NCBI RefSeq assembly: GCF_002979535.1 | Contig: NZ_PCPB01000019.1 | Coordinates: 1 to 40,243 of the forward strand | DNA length: 40,243 nt | Direction: 5' to 3' | Source of the DNA: Brevundimonas sp. MYb52 | Lineage (GTDB): Bacteria > Pseudomonadota > Alphaproteobacteria > Caulobacterales > Caulobacteraceae | Shown here: piece after piece, positions 25,190 to 32,896 of the stretch | Numbering within the stretch: position 1 is the stretch's first letter | How the letters are laid out: each line of letters begins with the position of its first letter | The notes under the pieces: generated by a model | What the model was told of the DNA's origin: nothing | What the model saw: only the letters and a program-made list of their open reading frames with translations | The model's database searches: none | Translations under genes and position numbers: made by a program

Positions 25190-26626
25190 TTACGGCCTAG
25201 CTTGTGTAGCCGCCGAACGCAGGACGCGGAAGTCCACGTTGGAATCAGCGATCAGACGCACCAGGGCGGCCCAGGCCGCGACGTTCTGGGTCATCTGCGC
25301 CGGGTCGATCTTGTCCAGGGTGTCGTCGGCCGTGTGGTGCAAGTCGAAGTAGCGCGTGCCGTCCTGCGCCAGACCGAAGACCGGCACCCCGGCGCCCGCC
25401 AGAGGACCGATGTCCACCCCGCCGTGCAGTTCCGGCTCATTCGTCGGCAGGACGCCGATCGGTCGCAGCACGCTGGCGGCGATCTTGGCGAAGTCGGACC
25501 CTTGCGCGCCGGGCGGCAGACCCAGGGCGTAGATGCGGTCGGCGCCGAAGTCGCTCTCGCCCGCGATGACGTGCTTCTCGACGCCCGCCGCGCCGATGTT
25601 GCGCAGGTAGGCGCCGCCGCCGTTGCCGGTGTCGGTCGGCTGTGCCACCTCTTCCGATCCATAGAGGACCACGCGCACGGTGCGGCCCGGACGGCCCTGC
25701 TCGGCGATCAGCTTGGCCGCAGCCAAGGTGATGGCGCCGCCCGCCGCATCGTCGATGGCGCCCGTGCCCAGATCCCAGCTGTCCATGTGCGAGCCCAGGA
25801 CGATGATCTCGTCAGGGCGCGTCGCGCCGACGATGTCGCCGATCACGTTCTGACTGTGGGTCTGATAGGTGTGGGCGGTGGATTTCAGGCGCAGCCGCAC
25901 CGGCTCGCCCATCTTCACCAGGCGCGCCACCTGATCCGCGTCCGGCGCGCTGAGCGCAAACGACGGCAGCGGCACCTTGCCCTCGACATAGCGGGTGGTG
26001 CCGGTGTGCGGCATCCGGTGCTCGTCCGAACCGGCCGAGCGCATGACGAAGGCGACCGCGCCGCGCTTCGCGGCCTCGGTCGGGCCGGCGCCGCGAATAC
26101 GCGACAGCGAGCCATAGCCCGAGCCGTCCTGCATCCGCACCATCTGCCCACCGTCAACCACGGCGATCTTGCCGTTCAGCGAGCCGACCGGCGCGGCCAG
26201 CAGGGCGTCCAGGCCGTCGAAGAAGACCACGTCGGCTTCAATGCCGTTGGCGGGCGTGGCGATGGAATGGCCCAGGGCGGCGGCGACCAGCTTCTGCGGG
26301 CGGGCACCCAGCAGTTCAGCGCTCTCCTCGCCCCGCTCCCAGCCCACCAGCGGGAACTGTTCGATGCGGACGTTCTGGAAGCCGTGGGCGCGCATATAGT
26401 CGGCGGCCCAGTCGGCTGCGGCCTGTTCAGAGCGCGACCCCGCCGGGCGGGCGCCGAAGCGGGTGGTGATCTGGGTGACGTAGTCGAGGGCGATGTTGGA
26501 CTGCAGCGCCGTATCGCGCACCTGTTCGGCGGCGCGGATGGTCGCAGCGTCCTGGGCCAGAACCGGCGTGGCGATCAGGCCGAGCGCCAATGCGCTGGCG
26601 GCCATCAGACGGGCGTTGAACGACAT
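25190..26626 (-). CDS. Exported M28-family zinc aminopeptidase/carboxypeptidase-like protein
   Basis: This 478-aa protein has a signal peptide (SFNARLMAASALALGLIATPVLA) and a PA (protease-associated) insert in its first half (ADVVFFDGLDALL...KIAVVDGG). The two-zinc M28 site is present: His280 in GSHMDSWD, Asp in GAIDDAAGG (about 292), the Glu pair in GSEEVAQ (about 325) and a late His in DLHHTADDT. It should trim peptides in the periplasm. GGGAGG 6 nt ahead of the ATG at 26626 decides this start over one eight codons upstream. It reads towards tRNA-Leu with only 12 bp between. Confidence 0.9.
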   Translation of the reverse strand: MSFNARLMAASALALGLIATPVLAQDAATIRAAEQVRDTALQSNIALDYVTQITTRFGARPAGSRSEQAAADWAADYMRAHGFQNVRIEQFPLVGWERGEESAELLGARPQKLVAAALGHSIATPANGIEADVVFFDGLDALLAAPVGSLNGKIAVVDGGQMVRMQDGSGYGSLSRIRGAGPTEAAKRGAVAFVMRSAGSDEHRMPHTGTTRYVEGKVPLPSFALSAPDADQVARLVKMGEPVRLRLKSTAHTYQTHSQNVIGDIVGATRPDEIIVLGSHMDSWDLGTGAIDDAAGGAITLAAAKLIAEQGRPGRTVRVVLYGSEEVAQPTDTGNGGGAYLRNIGAAGVEKHVIAGESDFGADRIYALGLPPGAQGSDFAKIAASVLRPIGVLPTNEPELHGGVDIGPLAGAGVPVFGLAQDGTRYFDLHHTADDTLDKIDPAQMTQNVAAWAALVRLIADSNVDFRVLRSAATQARP

Positions 26627-26671
26627 GGAGCGCCTCCCAGACTCACTCAAAGAGGCGGCACGTTAGCGGGT

Positions 26672-26700
26672 GGGACCTGTGACCGAAAGCCTCAGGTCCC
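26672..26700 (-). terminator. Stem-loop after DUF3297 gene
   Basis: GGGACCTG (26672-26679) pairs with CAGGTCCC (26693-26700) across a 13-nt loop, 8 bp past the DUF3297 stop. No U run follows, so termination here is uncertain. Confidence 0.35.
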
Positions 26701-26708
26701 CGCCAAAA

Positions 26709-26948
26709 TCACTCGCCCTTGAGGAAGGGCTCGACCGGGCCTTGCAACTTGACGGTCAGGGCCTTGCCGCGACGGTCGACGCGGTTGCCGACGGCCAGAC
26801 GGACCCAGCCTTCAGAGACGCAGTATTCCTCGACGTTGGTCTTTTCCTCGCCCTTGAACAGGATGCCGATGCCGCGCGCCAGCAGGTCGGCGTCGTGGAA
26901 GGGGCTGTCGGGATCGACCGAAAGGCGGTCAGGCAGGGCGTCGGACAT
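26709..26948 (-). CDS. DUF3297 family protein
   Basis: This 79-aa cytoplasmic protein contains PDRLSVDPDSPFHDADLLAR, GIGILFKGEEKTNVEEYCVS and EGWVRLAVGNRVDRRGKAL, the conserved DUF3297 pattern, at the family's full length. The function of the family is unknown. It stands between the M28 peptidase gene and the flagellar cluster, on the same strand as both neighbours. The composition (high charge, few helices) suggests a small single-domain beta-rich protein; this is inference. Confidence 0.88.
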   Translation of the reverse strand: MSDALPDRLSVDPDSPFHDADLLARGIGILFKGEEKTNVEEYCVSEGWVRLAVGNRVDRRGKALTVKLQGPVEPFLKGE

Positions 26949-27032
26949 GGAGGGCTCTCGCGAAAATCGAAGCGCGCTGAATAGCGGCGCGCGGTCGCTA
27001 TGCCAACCGCGCCTTTGTGCGCAAGGCGCCGG

Positions 27033-27983
27033 CTACTGAACCGACTGGCGCGCAGCGGCGGGCGGCGCGGCGTCTGCGGCGGGCGGCGCATAGGGGCGCG
27101 GGCCAGCCTCGGCCGGCGCGGCGGCCGGGGTCGCGGGGCGGGCCGCCGGACGCGGCGCGGGACGTTGGGCGGCGGGGCGCGGGGTCGGGCGACGCGCGGG
27201 CTGGGCCGCCGGCTGCGCTGCGGGCGCGGCCGCCGGAGTCGTCGTCGCGGGGGCCGCCGTGCGGGCCGGGGCCGCAGCCGGAGCAGCGGCCGGCACGACC
27301 GCCGGGGTCGCAGGCGTCGCACCCGCCGTCGCGGCGGCGGCGCGGGCGGCGAACTGCTGCGACTGGAAGCGCTTGGCCAGTTTCTCGGTCAACTCACGCG
27401 CACCGGCGGGCGGCATCTGGGCCATGACGGCGGCGAGGGTCCGGGGCCGCATGGCCGCCGCGACGGGCAGACGCACGCTGTCGTCCAGGGTGTTGAACAC
27501 CGCCGCCGCCTCCTTGGGCCGCATGGCGGAATAGACGGCAACCAGACGGTCGGTCTCGGCCTTTTCCTTCTCGTCCACCTGACCGACCAGGGTCGCGATC
27601 TCGCCCTTGAGGGCTTCCAGCGCCTGCAGCTTGGCGTCCAGCTTCTGTTCGGCGGCGACCATCAGCGGCAGTGTGGTGGCGAAGTCGGCGTCGCGGGCGT
27701 CCAGGGCGTCGCGGCGCTTGGACAGGGACTGGATGATGCGCAGTTCAGCCGGCGAAATCCCCGCCTGCTGGGCCAGTTGCTCCGGCGTCAGGGCGCAGAC
27801 AGCCGGCGCAGGCTTGGCGGCGGCGGCGCCCCCGCCCTCGCCCGGCGTCTCGGCGGTCACAGCTTCCTGGGCCCAGGCGGTCGCGCCCTGGAACAGCTCC
27901 GGCGCCACGCCCGCTGCGCGCACGGCCACGACCCCGCCGATGGCGATGGCGATCAGGGGCAGAAGGCGGGGCAGCTTGCTCAT
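27033..27983 (-). CDS. MotE-like (MgtE N-terminal domain) flagellar protein
   Basis: This 316-aa protein has an N-terminal membrane segment (LPLIAIAIGGVVAVRAAGV), a coiled coil (about 95-145) and an MgtE-N/MotE-type helical domain (about 145-215, AVYSAMRPKEAAAVFNTL and PRTLAAVMAQMPPAGARELTE). The last 95 residues are a low-complexity Ala/Pro/Arg tail. MotE in Rhizobium guards and folds the periplasmic motor protein MotC, and relatives sit in alphaproteobacterial flagellar operons. It lies 80 bp downstream of the PflI-like gene, with a hairpin between them. The flagellar role is inferred from domain and neighbours. Confidence 0.82.
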   Translation of the reverse strand: MSKLPRLLPLIAIAIGGVVAVRAAGVAPELFQGATAWAQEAVTAETPGEGGGAAAAKPAPAVCALTPEQLAQQAGISPAELRIIQSLSKRRDALDARDADFATTLPLMVAAEQKLDAKLQALEALKGEIATLVGQVDEKEKAETDRLVAVYSAMRPKEAAAVFNTLDDSVRLPVAAAMRPRTLAAVMAQMPPAGARELTEKLAKRFQSQQFAARAAAATAGATPATPAVVPAAAPAAAPARTAAPATTTPAAAPAAQPAAQPARRPTPRPAAQRPAPRPAARPATPAAAPAEAGPRPYAPPAADAAPPAAARQSVQ

Positions 27984-28026
27984 CGGTCAACTCGGAAAAG
28001 CGGTTCGTCTTATTGCCCCTCAAGCC

Positions 28027-28047
28027 GTTCGGCGCCGCGCGCCGAAC
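28027..28047 (-). other. Hairpin between PflI-like and MotE-like genes
   Basis: GTTCGGCGC (28027-28035) pairs perfectly with GCGCCGAAC (28039-28047) with a 3-nt loop. There is no U run. It may protect or process the fliL-fliM-PflI transcript, or partly terminate it before the MotE-like gene. Confidence 0.45.
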
Positions 28048-28063
28048 ATAGGGGCCCTAAAAA

Positions 28064-28648
28064 TCATGCAGCGAAAAGATCTTCGTCCAGGCTACGACGG
28101 GCGCGGTTTAGGCTCTGTTGCGCAGCATGGTTAGCGGCCAGGGCCTGACGCACCGGGGCGAAGGCTTCGGCGGGCGCGGCCGGCGGCGCGGCGGGGCGCG
28201 CGGCCGGCGCCTTCATCACAGCGCGAGCGCCCTCGATGCGCTCCATCAGCGAGGCCATGCGGCGGGCGCGGGCCTCGTCGTCCAGCAAGGGCGCGACCTG
28301 CGAAGCCGGGACGTTCAGTTCCAGCGGCGTCTCGACCGGCGTTTCGACCTGGGGAGCGCGCGACGGCAGACCGGCGGGGGCGCGGGCGATCAGCACCTCC
28401 AGCTCCTGCTTCACCGCCCGCGCCTTGATGATGCGATCGTGCAGCAGATCGGTTTCATGGCCCGAGGCGCGCAGCGTCGCCAGGGCCTGCTCGGCGCGAC
28501 CGGCGGCCGAGTTCAGCTCGCTCACCGCGCCGGCGAAGGCCAGTTGGCCATCGCGCAGGGCCTTGAGCTTCTTCTCCAGCTTGATGCCGTAGCCGATGGC
28601 CGCGACCAGCAGCAGCATGAGGATGGAATCGAGAATGATGCCGGTCAT
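28064..28648 (-). CDS. pflI: DUF6468/PflI-like flagellar positioning protein
   Basis: This 194-aa bitopic membrane protein has an N-terminal helix (GIILDSILMLLLVAAIGYGI), a conserved coiled-coil domain to about residue 95 (KLKALRDGQLAFAGAVSELN, ASGHETDLLHDRIIKARAVK) and a Pro/Ala-rich C-terminal half. That is the layout of Caulobacter PflI, needed to place the flagellum at the correct pole, whose gene also follows fliM. The gene begins one base after the fliM stop, so it is translated with fliM. Assignment to PflI rests on layout and position more than on remembered sequence. Confidence 0.7.
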   Translation of the reverse strand: MTGIILDSILMLLLVAAIGYGIKLEKKLKALRDGQLAFAGAVSELNSAAGRAEQALATLRASGHETDLLHDRIIKARAVKQELEVLIARAPAGLPSRAPQVETPVETPLELNVPASQVAPLLDDEARARRMASLMERIEGARAVMKAPAARPAAPPAAPAEAFAPVRQALAANHAAQQSLNRARRSLDEDLFAA

Positions 28649-28649
28649 G

Positions 28650-29720
28650 TCAGCGTTTCCCTCGGCTCAGGTTGGCGGCGATGTCGGGGTTGATCGGGCC
28701 TTCGACCCGCACGGCGATATGCTGGCCCTTGCGGCCCATCTTGCCGGTCGTCAGTGGGATGGAGCCCGCCCGCACCGACACCTCGGAATCCGGCGAGACG
28801 TTCAGCATCAGCGTGTCCCCGACCTTGAAGTTCAGCGCCTGGGACAGCGGGATCTGCTGCTCGTCCAGCACGCAGCGGACCTCGGTTTCCGTGGTCCACA
28901 GCTCGGTGGCCAGGTGGCCTTCCCAGATGTTGTCGCGGCCGAACTTCTCGCCCATGAACTGCTGCAGCAGCATCTTGCGAATGGGCTCCAGCGTCGAATA
29001 GGGCAGCAGCAGTTCGACCCGCCCGCCGCGATCTTCCATGTCGATGCGCAGCTTGACCAGGATGGCGGCGTTGGCCGGGCGCGCGATGGCGGCGAAGCGC
29101 GGATTGGTCTCCAGCCGGTCCAGGGTGAAATGCACCGGCGTCAGCGGCTCAAAGGCGGCGCGCGCGTCGTTCAGGATGACCTCGACCATCCGCTGCACCA
29201 GCACCCGTTCGATGGTGGTGTAGGGCCGTCCCTCGATGCGCAGGGCCGCCGTGCCGCGACGCCCGCCCAGCAGGACGTCGACGATCGAATAGATCAGATT
29301 GCTGTCGACCGTCAGCAGGCCGTAGTTGTCCAGCTCCTCGGCCCGGAACACCGCCAGAATGGCCGGCAGGGGGATGGAGTTCAGATAGTCGCCGAACCGG
29401 ATCGAGCTGATGGTGTCGAGCGAGACCTCGACGTTGTCCGAGGTAAAGTTGCGCAGGGACGTCGTCATCAACCGCACCAGGCGGTCAAAGACGATCTCGA
29501 GCATCGGCAGACGCTCGTACGACACCAGGGCCGAGTTGATGATGGCGCGGATGCCGCTCCGTTCGGAGTCGTCGCCGTCGCCCATGTCGAAGCCCAGCAG
29601 GCTGTCGATCTCGTCCTGGTTCAGCACGCGCTCGGACAGGGCCGCGCCCATGTCGGCCCCCATGTCGTCGGCGCCGCCGAAGGGGTCCAGTTCGTTCTCG
29701 GCGGCCAGGGTGTCGGTCAT
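28650..29720 (-). CDS. fliM: Flagellar motor switch protein FliM
   Basis: This 356-aa C-ring protein binds CheY-P and sets rotation direction. The N-terminal CheY-binding motif is recognisable as LNQDEIDSLLGFD (about 34-46). The central CheC-like domain has IINSALVSYERLPMLEIVFD and GDYLNSIPLPAILAVF, and the C-terminal SpoA domain (about 275-350) has LDEQQIPLSQALNFKVGDTL. An extra 30-residue acidic N-terminal extension precedes the CheY motif. It starts 2 bp after the fliL stop, and the PflI-like gene follows after 1 bp. Confidence 0.95.
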   Translation of the reverse strand: MTDTLAAENELDPFGGADDMGADMGAALSERVLNQDEIDSLLGFDMGDGDDSERSGIRAIINSALVSYERLPMLEIVFDRLVRLMTTSLRNFTSDNVEVSLDTISSIRFGDYLNSIPLPAILAVFRAEELDNYGLLTVDSNLIYSIVDVLLGGRRGTAALRIEGRPYTTIERVLVQRMVEVILNDARAAFEPLTPVHFTLDRLETNPRFAAIARPANAAILVKLRIDMEDRGGRVELLLPYSTLEPIRKMLLQQFMGEKFGRDNIWEGHLATELWTTETEVRCVLDEQQIPLSQALNFKVGDTLMLNVSPDSEVSVRAGSIPLTTGKMGRKGQHIAVRVEGPINPDIAANLSRGKR

Positions 29721-29722
29721 GC

Positions 29723-30373
29723 CTAGGACACCAGCATTTCTTCGATCAGCACGGCGTCCACCTTGCCCGGCGCGGCGATCAGGTTGACCCGGCGCAGGAT
29801 CTCGGCGCGCAGCTGATAGGAACCCGCCGAACCGGCCAGGTCCTCGGGCCGCAGTTCGCGCAGAAAGCCCTGGAACATATCCTGCATCCGCGGCGTCTCG
29901 CCCTGCAGATGGGTCGCCAGGTCGGCGTCCTTCATCTCCAGCGTCAGCTTCAACTTCAGATAGGTGGGACGACCGTCCGCAGACTGAATGTTCACGATCA
30001 TGTCGGGCAGGGTGTAGAAGGTCACGCCGTCAGGGCCCGCCGCGATCTTGCCCGCCGCCGGGTCGGCCTCGCCGCCGCCGCCGCCGTGACCGCCGCCCTT
30101 CTTCTCTTCCTTCTTGCCGTGATCGTCGGCCTTCTTCTCGGCGCCGTGTTCGCCCGCCTCGGCCTCGGCTGGCTTGGGCTTCATCAGCAGGAAGGCCGCC
30201 GCCCCGCCTCCGCCCAGCACCACCAGGGCCGCCGGGATGATGATGAACAGCAAGGGCAGCTTCTTCTTGGCGGGCGCGCCCTCGCCGCCCTCGCCGTCCG
30301 ACACGGCGGGCAGGTTGGCGTCGTCGCCGGCCGGCGCCGCGTCTTTCTTCTTGCCCAGCTTCAGCTTCAGCAT
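29723..30373 (-). CDS. fliL: Flagellar basal body-associated protein FliL
   Basis: This protein of about 216 aa has a basic cytoplasmic N-terminus, one transmembrane helix (KLPLLFIIIPAALVVLGGGG), a His/Gly/Lys-rich linker (KADDHGKKEEKKGGGHGG) and the periplasmic FliL domain (VTFYTLPDMIVNIQSADGRP to the end). FliL surrounds the stator units and supports torque. I took the ATG at 30373; a GTG two codons upstream is equally open. It leads the fliL-fliM-pflI operon from a region with a CtrA-like box. The His/Gly-rich linker might bind metal, a guess from composition. Confidence 0.93.
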   Translation of the reverse strand: MLKLKLGKKKDAAPAGDDANLPAVSDGEGGEGAPAKKKLPLLFIIIPAALVVLGGGGAAAFLLMKPKPAEAEAGEHGAEKKADDHGKKEEKKGGGHGGGGGEADPAAGKIAAGPDGVTFYTLPDMIVNIQSADGRPTYLKLKLTLEMKDADLATHLQGETPRMQDMFQGFLRELRPEDLAGSAGSYQLRAEILRRVNLIAAPGKVDAVLIEEMLVS

Positions 30374-30421
30374 CCGCACGTCGCCCCGATCCTCACAGCC
30401 TTCCTGATGCGGCGATTTTGG

Positions 30422-30437
30422 TTAACGAGGCGTTTAC
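30422..30437 (-). promoter_or_regulatory. CtrA-like binding site upstream of fliL
   Basis: On the minus strand the sequence is GTAAACGCCTCGTTAAC, that is TAAA-N7-TTAAC, one mismatch from the CtrA consensus TTAA-N7-TTAAC. It lies about 50 bp ahead of the fliL start. Class II flagellar operons of Caulobacter are activated by CtrA from such sites. Confidence 0.6.
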
Positions 30438-30440
30438 GAT

Positions 30441-30455
30441 CGGCAAATCCTGCCG
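30441..30455. promoter_or_regulatory. Candidate FlbD (ftr-like) site
   Basis: CGGCA (30441-30445) and TGCCG (30451-30455) form a perfect 5-bp inverted repeat with a 5-bp centre, about 55-80 bp upstream of the sigma-54 promoter of flgF. FlbD, the sigma-54 activator of Caulobacter flagellar genes, binds GGCA/TGCC-type palindromes. Assignment by form and position only. Confidence 0.4.
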
Positions 30456-30510
30456 GGCGCCGCAGGGGTCAAATCGGCTCAAACGCCCGCTGCGCCTGGA
30501 TTAACCCTGT

Positions 30511-30525
30511 TGGCACGGTCGTTGC
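30511..30525 (+). promoter_or_regulatory. Sigma-54 promoter of flgF operon
   Basis: TGGCACGGTCGTTGC matches the RpoN consensus TGGCAC-N5-TTGC exactly, with GG and GC spaced by 10 bp. It lies 27 bp ahead of the flgF start. Class III flagellar operons in Caulobacter use sigma-54 with FlbD. Confidence 0.9.
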
Positions 30526-30552
30526 GACGAGTTGGGCGAAGGAGCCGCACTC

Positions 30553-31290
30553 GTGGAAAACGCCGCCTACATCGGATTGTCCCGTCAGATGACGCTTCGC
30601 CGCGAGCTCGACATCGTGGCGAACAACGTCGCCAATGCCGACACCACCGGGTTCAAGGTCGAACAGCTGATGGTCGGGGCCGAAGTCGGTCAGCGCGCCC
30701 GCAACGACAACATCCGCCCCTCGGCCAGCTTCGTGCTGGACAAGGGCGTGGGCCGCGACTTCGGCCAGGGCTCGATGAAGCAGACCGGCCGTTCGCTGGA
30801 CTTCGGCATTGAGGGCGAAGGCGCCTTCTTCACAGTCCAGACCGCGACGGGCCAGGCCTATACCCGCGACGGCGCCTTCACGACCAACGCCGAGGGCGTG
30901 CTGATGACCCAACAGGGCCTGCCGGTTCTGGGCGACGGCGGCCCCATCACCCTGGACCCCGAGCGCGGCCCGGTCACCGTCGGCCCCGACGGCACCATCA
31001 GCCAGGAAGGCCAGCCGGTCGGCCGCCTGAACGCCGTCCGCTTCGACGCCCTGGCCGTGCTGCAAAAAAGCGGCGACGGCCTCTATCGCAACGCCTCCAA
31101 CGCCCAGCCCGTTGACGCCCCCGACGTGCAGATCCGTCAGGGCATGCTGGAAGGCTCGAACGTCAACACGCTTCAGGAAATCACCAACCTGATCGAGATC
31201 AACCGCGCCTACGAGCGCGTGACCAAGATGATCGAAAACGCCAACGACCTGTCACGCCGCTCGGTCGAGCGGCTGGGCCGGGTCGGCTAG
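30553..31290 (+). CDS. flgF: Flagellar basal-body rod protein FlgF
   Basis: This 245-aa proximal rod protein starts with GTG at 30553, preceded by AGGAG at 8 nt. It has the N-terminal rod motif ANNVANADTTGFKVEQ and the C-terminal counterpart EGSNVNTLQEITNLIEINRA, which together form the coiled coil of rod, hook and distal proteins. The FlgE/F/G-like hypervariable core lies between. It is exported through the flagellar type III system. It leads the flgF-flgG-flgA-flgH operon behind a sigma-54 promoter. Confidence 0.95.
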   Translation: MENAAYIGLSRQMTLRRELDIVANNVANADTTGFKVEQLMVGAEVGQRARNDNIRPSASFVLDKGVGRDFGQGSMKQTGRSLDFGIEGEGAFFTVQTATGQAYTRDGAFTTNAEGVLMTQQGLPVLGDGGPITLDPERGPVTVGPDGTISQEGQPVGRLNAVRFDALAVLQKSGDGLYRNASNAQPVDAPDVQIRQGMLEGSNVNTLQEITNLIEINRAYERVTKMIENANDLSRRSVERLGRVG

Positions 31291-31307
31291 TAAGGAAAGC
31301 CTGAACG

Positions 31308-32096
31308 ATGCGCGCTCTCAGAACCGCCACCTCCGGCATGCTGGCCCAACAGCTGAACGTCGAGGTCATCTCCAACAACATCGCCAACATGAACACGGTC
31401 GGCTTCAAGCGTCAGCGGGCCGAGTTCCAGGACCTGCTGTACCAGAACGTCGAACGCATGGGCGCGCAGTCCTCGGCCCAGGGCACCGTCGTCCCGACCG
31501 GCATCCAGATCGGCGCCGGCGTGAAGGCCGGCAGCGTCTATCGCATCACCGAGCAGGGCAGCCCGACCCGCACCGGCAATCCCTACGACATCGCCATCGA
31601 CGGCAAGGGCTACTTCCAGATCACCATGCCTTCGGGCGAGATCGCCTACACCCGCGCCGGCAACTTCGCCGTCAACGGCGAGGGCCAGTTGGTCACCGAA
31701 GACGGCTATGCGGTCGAGCCGGCCATCACCATCCCCCAGGACGCCATCGACGTCTCCATCTCCAAGTCGGGCCAGGTCCAGGTCACGACCCAGGGCCAGA
31801 CCGCGCCCCAGGTCGTCGGCCAACTGGAGCTGGCGACCTTCTTCAACGAGGCGGGCCTCGAAGCCATCGGCGACAACCTGCTGCTGGAGACCGCCGCCTC
31901 GGGTGCGGCCACCATCGGCGCCCCCAATGAGGTCGGCTACGGCCACCTGATCCAGGGCTACACCGAGGCCTCGAACGTGGATGCGGTCAGCGAAATCACC
32001 GCCCTGATCGTGGCCCAGCGCGCCTATGAGATGAACTCCAAGGTCATCACCACCGCCGACGAGATGCTGTCCGTCTCGGCCCAGGTGAAGAGCTAA
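31308..32096 (+). CDS. flgG: Flagellar distal rod protein FlgG
   Basis: This 262-aa protein builds the distal rod. It starts MRALRTATSGMLAQQLNVEV with SNNIANMNTVGFKRQRAEFQ, includes the FlgG-specific insert region DLLYQNVERMGAQSS, and ends with EASNVDAVSEITALIVAQRA and MLSVSAQVKS. Length equals the E. coli protein (260 aa). TAAGGAAAG upstream supplies the ribosome-binding site. It lies 17 bp after flgF and 15 bp before flgA. Confidence 0.96.
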   Translation: MRALRTATSGMLAQQLNVEVISNNIANMNTVGFKRQRAEFQDLLYQNVERMGAQSSAQGTVVPTGIQIGAGVKAGSVYRITEQGSPTRTGNPYDIAIDGKGYFQITMPSGEIAYTRAGNFAVNGEGQLVTEDGYAVEPAITIPQDAIDVSISKSGQVQVTTQGQTAPQVVGQLELATFFNEAGLEAIGDNLLLETAASGAATIGAPNEVGYGHLIQGYTEASNVDAVSEITALIVAQRAYEMNSKVITTADEMLSVSAQVKS

Positions 32097-32111
32097 GGAA
32101 AGAGCTGAGCC

Positions 32112-32885
32112 ATGAAGCGCGCCCTGATCCTCGCCGCCGCCCTCGCCGCCTTCGCCGCGCCAGCCCTCGCCGGGCCGGTCAATCTGCTGTCCGACCCCGT
32201 CGATGACGACGGCCGCGTCACCCTGGGCGACCTGTTCGACGACGCGGGCGTCGCCGCCAATGTCGTGGTCGGCCAGCGCGCCGGCGCCACCGCCGTCTTC
32301 GAGGCCAGCCAGGTTCAGGCCGCCGCTCGCCGCGCCGGTCTCGACTGGGCCAACCCTCAGGGCCTGCGCCGCATCGTCGTGCGCGAGGGCGGCGCCGCGC
32401 CTGCGGACGCCTCGGCCCGCCCTGCGTCAGCCACCGTGGCCTCGCGCCCCGGCGCCACGGTCGAGGTCCTGACCTACGCCCGCAGCCTGGCCGCCGGCGA
32501 CATCGTCCAGCCGTCCGACGTGGTCTGGTCCACGATTCAGGCCCATCAGGCCCCGGCCGGCGGTCCCCAGGACGCCGATCAGGTCGTCGGTCTGTCGGCC
32601 AAGCGCGCCCTTCGCGCCGGCGCCCCCGTGACCAGCCGCGACCTGGCCTCGCCCCAGGTCATCGCCCGCAACGACATGGTCGAGGTCGCCTATATCGCCG
32701 GCGGCGTTGAACTGACCGTCACCGGCAAGGCGACCCGCAACGCCTCGGCGGGCGAGGCCGTCCCCGTGCTCAACGTCCAGTCGGGCCGCACCATCGACGC
32801 CGTGGCCGTGGCGCCGGGCCGGGCGGTCGCTGGCCCCGCCGCCCAGACGGCCCGCGCCAATCCGCAACAGTTCGCCGCTCGCTGA
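32112..32885 (+). CDS. flgA: Flagellar P-ring assembly chaperone FlgA
   Basis: This 257-aa periplasmic chaperone has a signal peptide (KRALILAAALAAFAAPALA), an N-terminal region of about 100 residues and a C-terminal SAF domain (about 115-235). In the SAF domain, VLTYARSLAAGDIVQPSDVV, GLSAKRALRAGAPVTSRDL and VIARNDMVEVAYIAGGVELT are diagnostic. FlgA helps FlgI assemble the P ring; flgI itself is not in this window. AGGAAAGAG precedes the ATG. The tail is Ala-rich. Confidence 0.92.
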   Translation: MKRALILAAALAAFAAPALAGPVNLLSDPVDDDGRVTLGDLFDDAGVAANVVVGQRAGATAVFEASQVQAAARRAGLDWANPQGLRRIVVREGGAAPADASARPASATVASRPGATVEVLTYARSLAAGDIVQPSDVVWSTIQAHQAPAGGPQDADQVVGLSAKRALRAGAPVTSRDLASPQVIARNDMVEVAYIAGGVELTVTGKATRNASAGEAVPVLNVQSGRTIDAVAVAPGRAVAGPAAQTARANPQQFAAR

Positions 32886-32896
32886 GAGATCCCGTC

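Noticed and set aside
25093..25190. tRNA-Leu as an integration site of a mobile element
   Set aside because: No integrase, no repeated tRNA 3' end nearby, and both neighbours look like ordinary chromosomal genes.
27060..27340. Repeat-like GC-rich tract resembling an array
   Set aside because: It is the coding sequence of the Ala/Pro/Arg-rich tail of the MotE-like protein, with irregular units and no spacer structure. There is no CRISPR.
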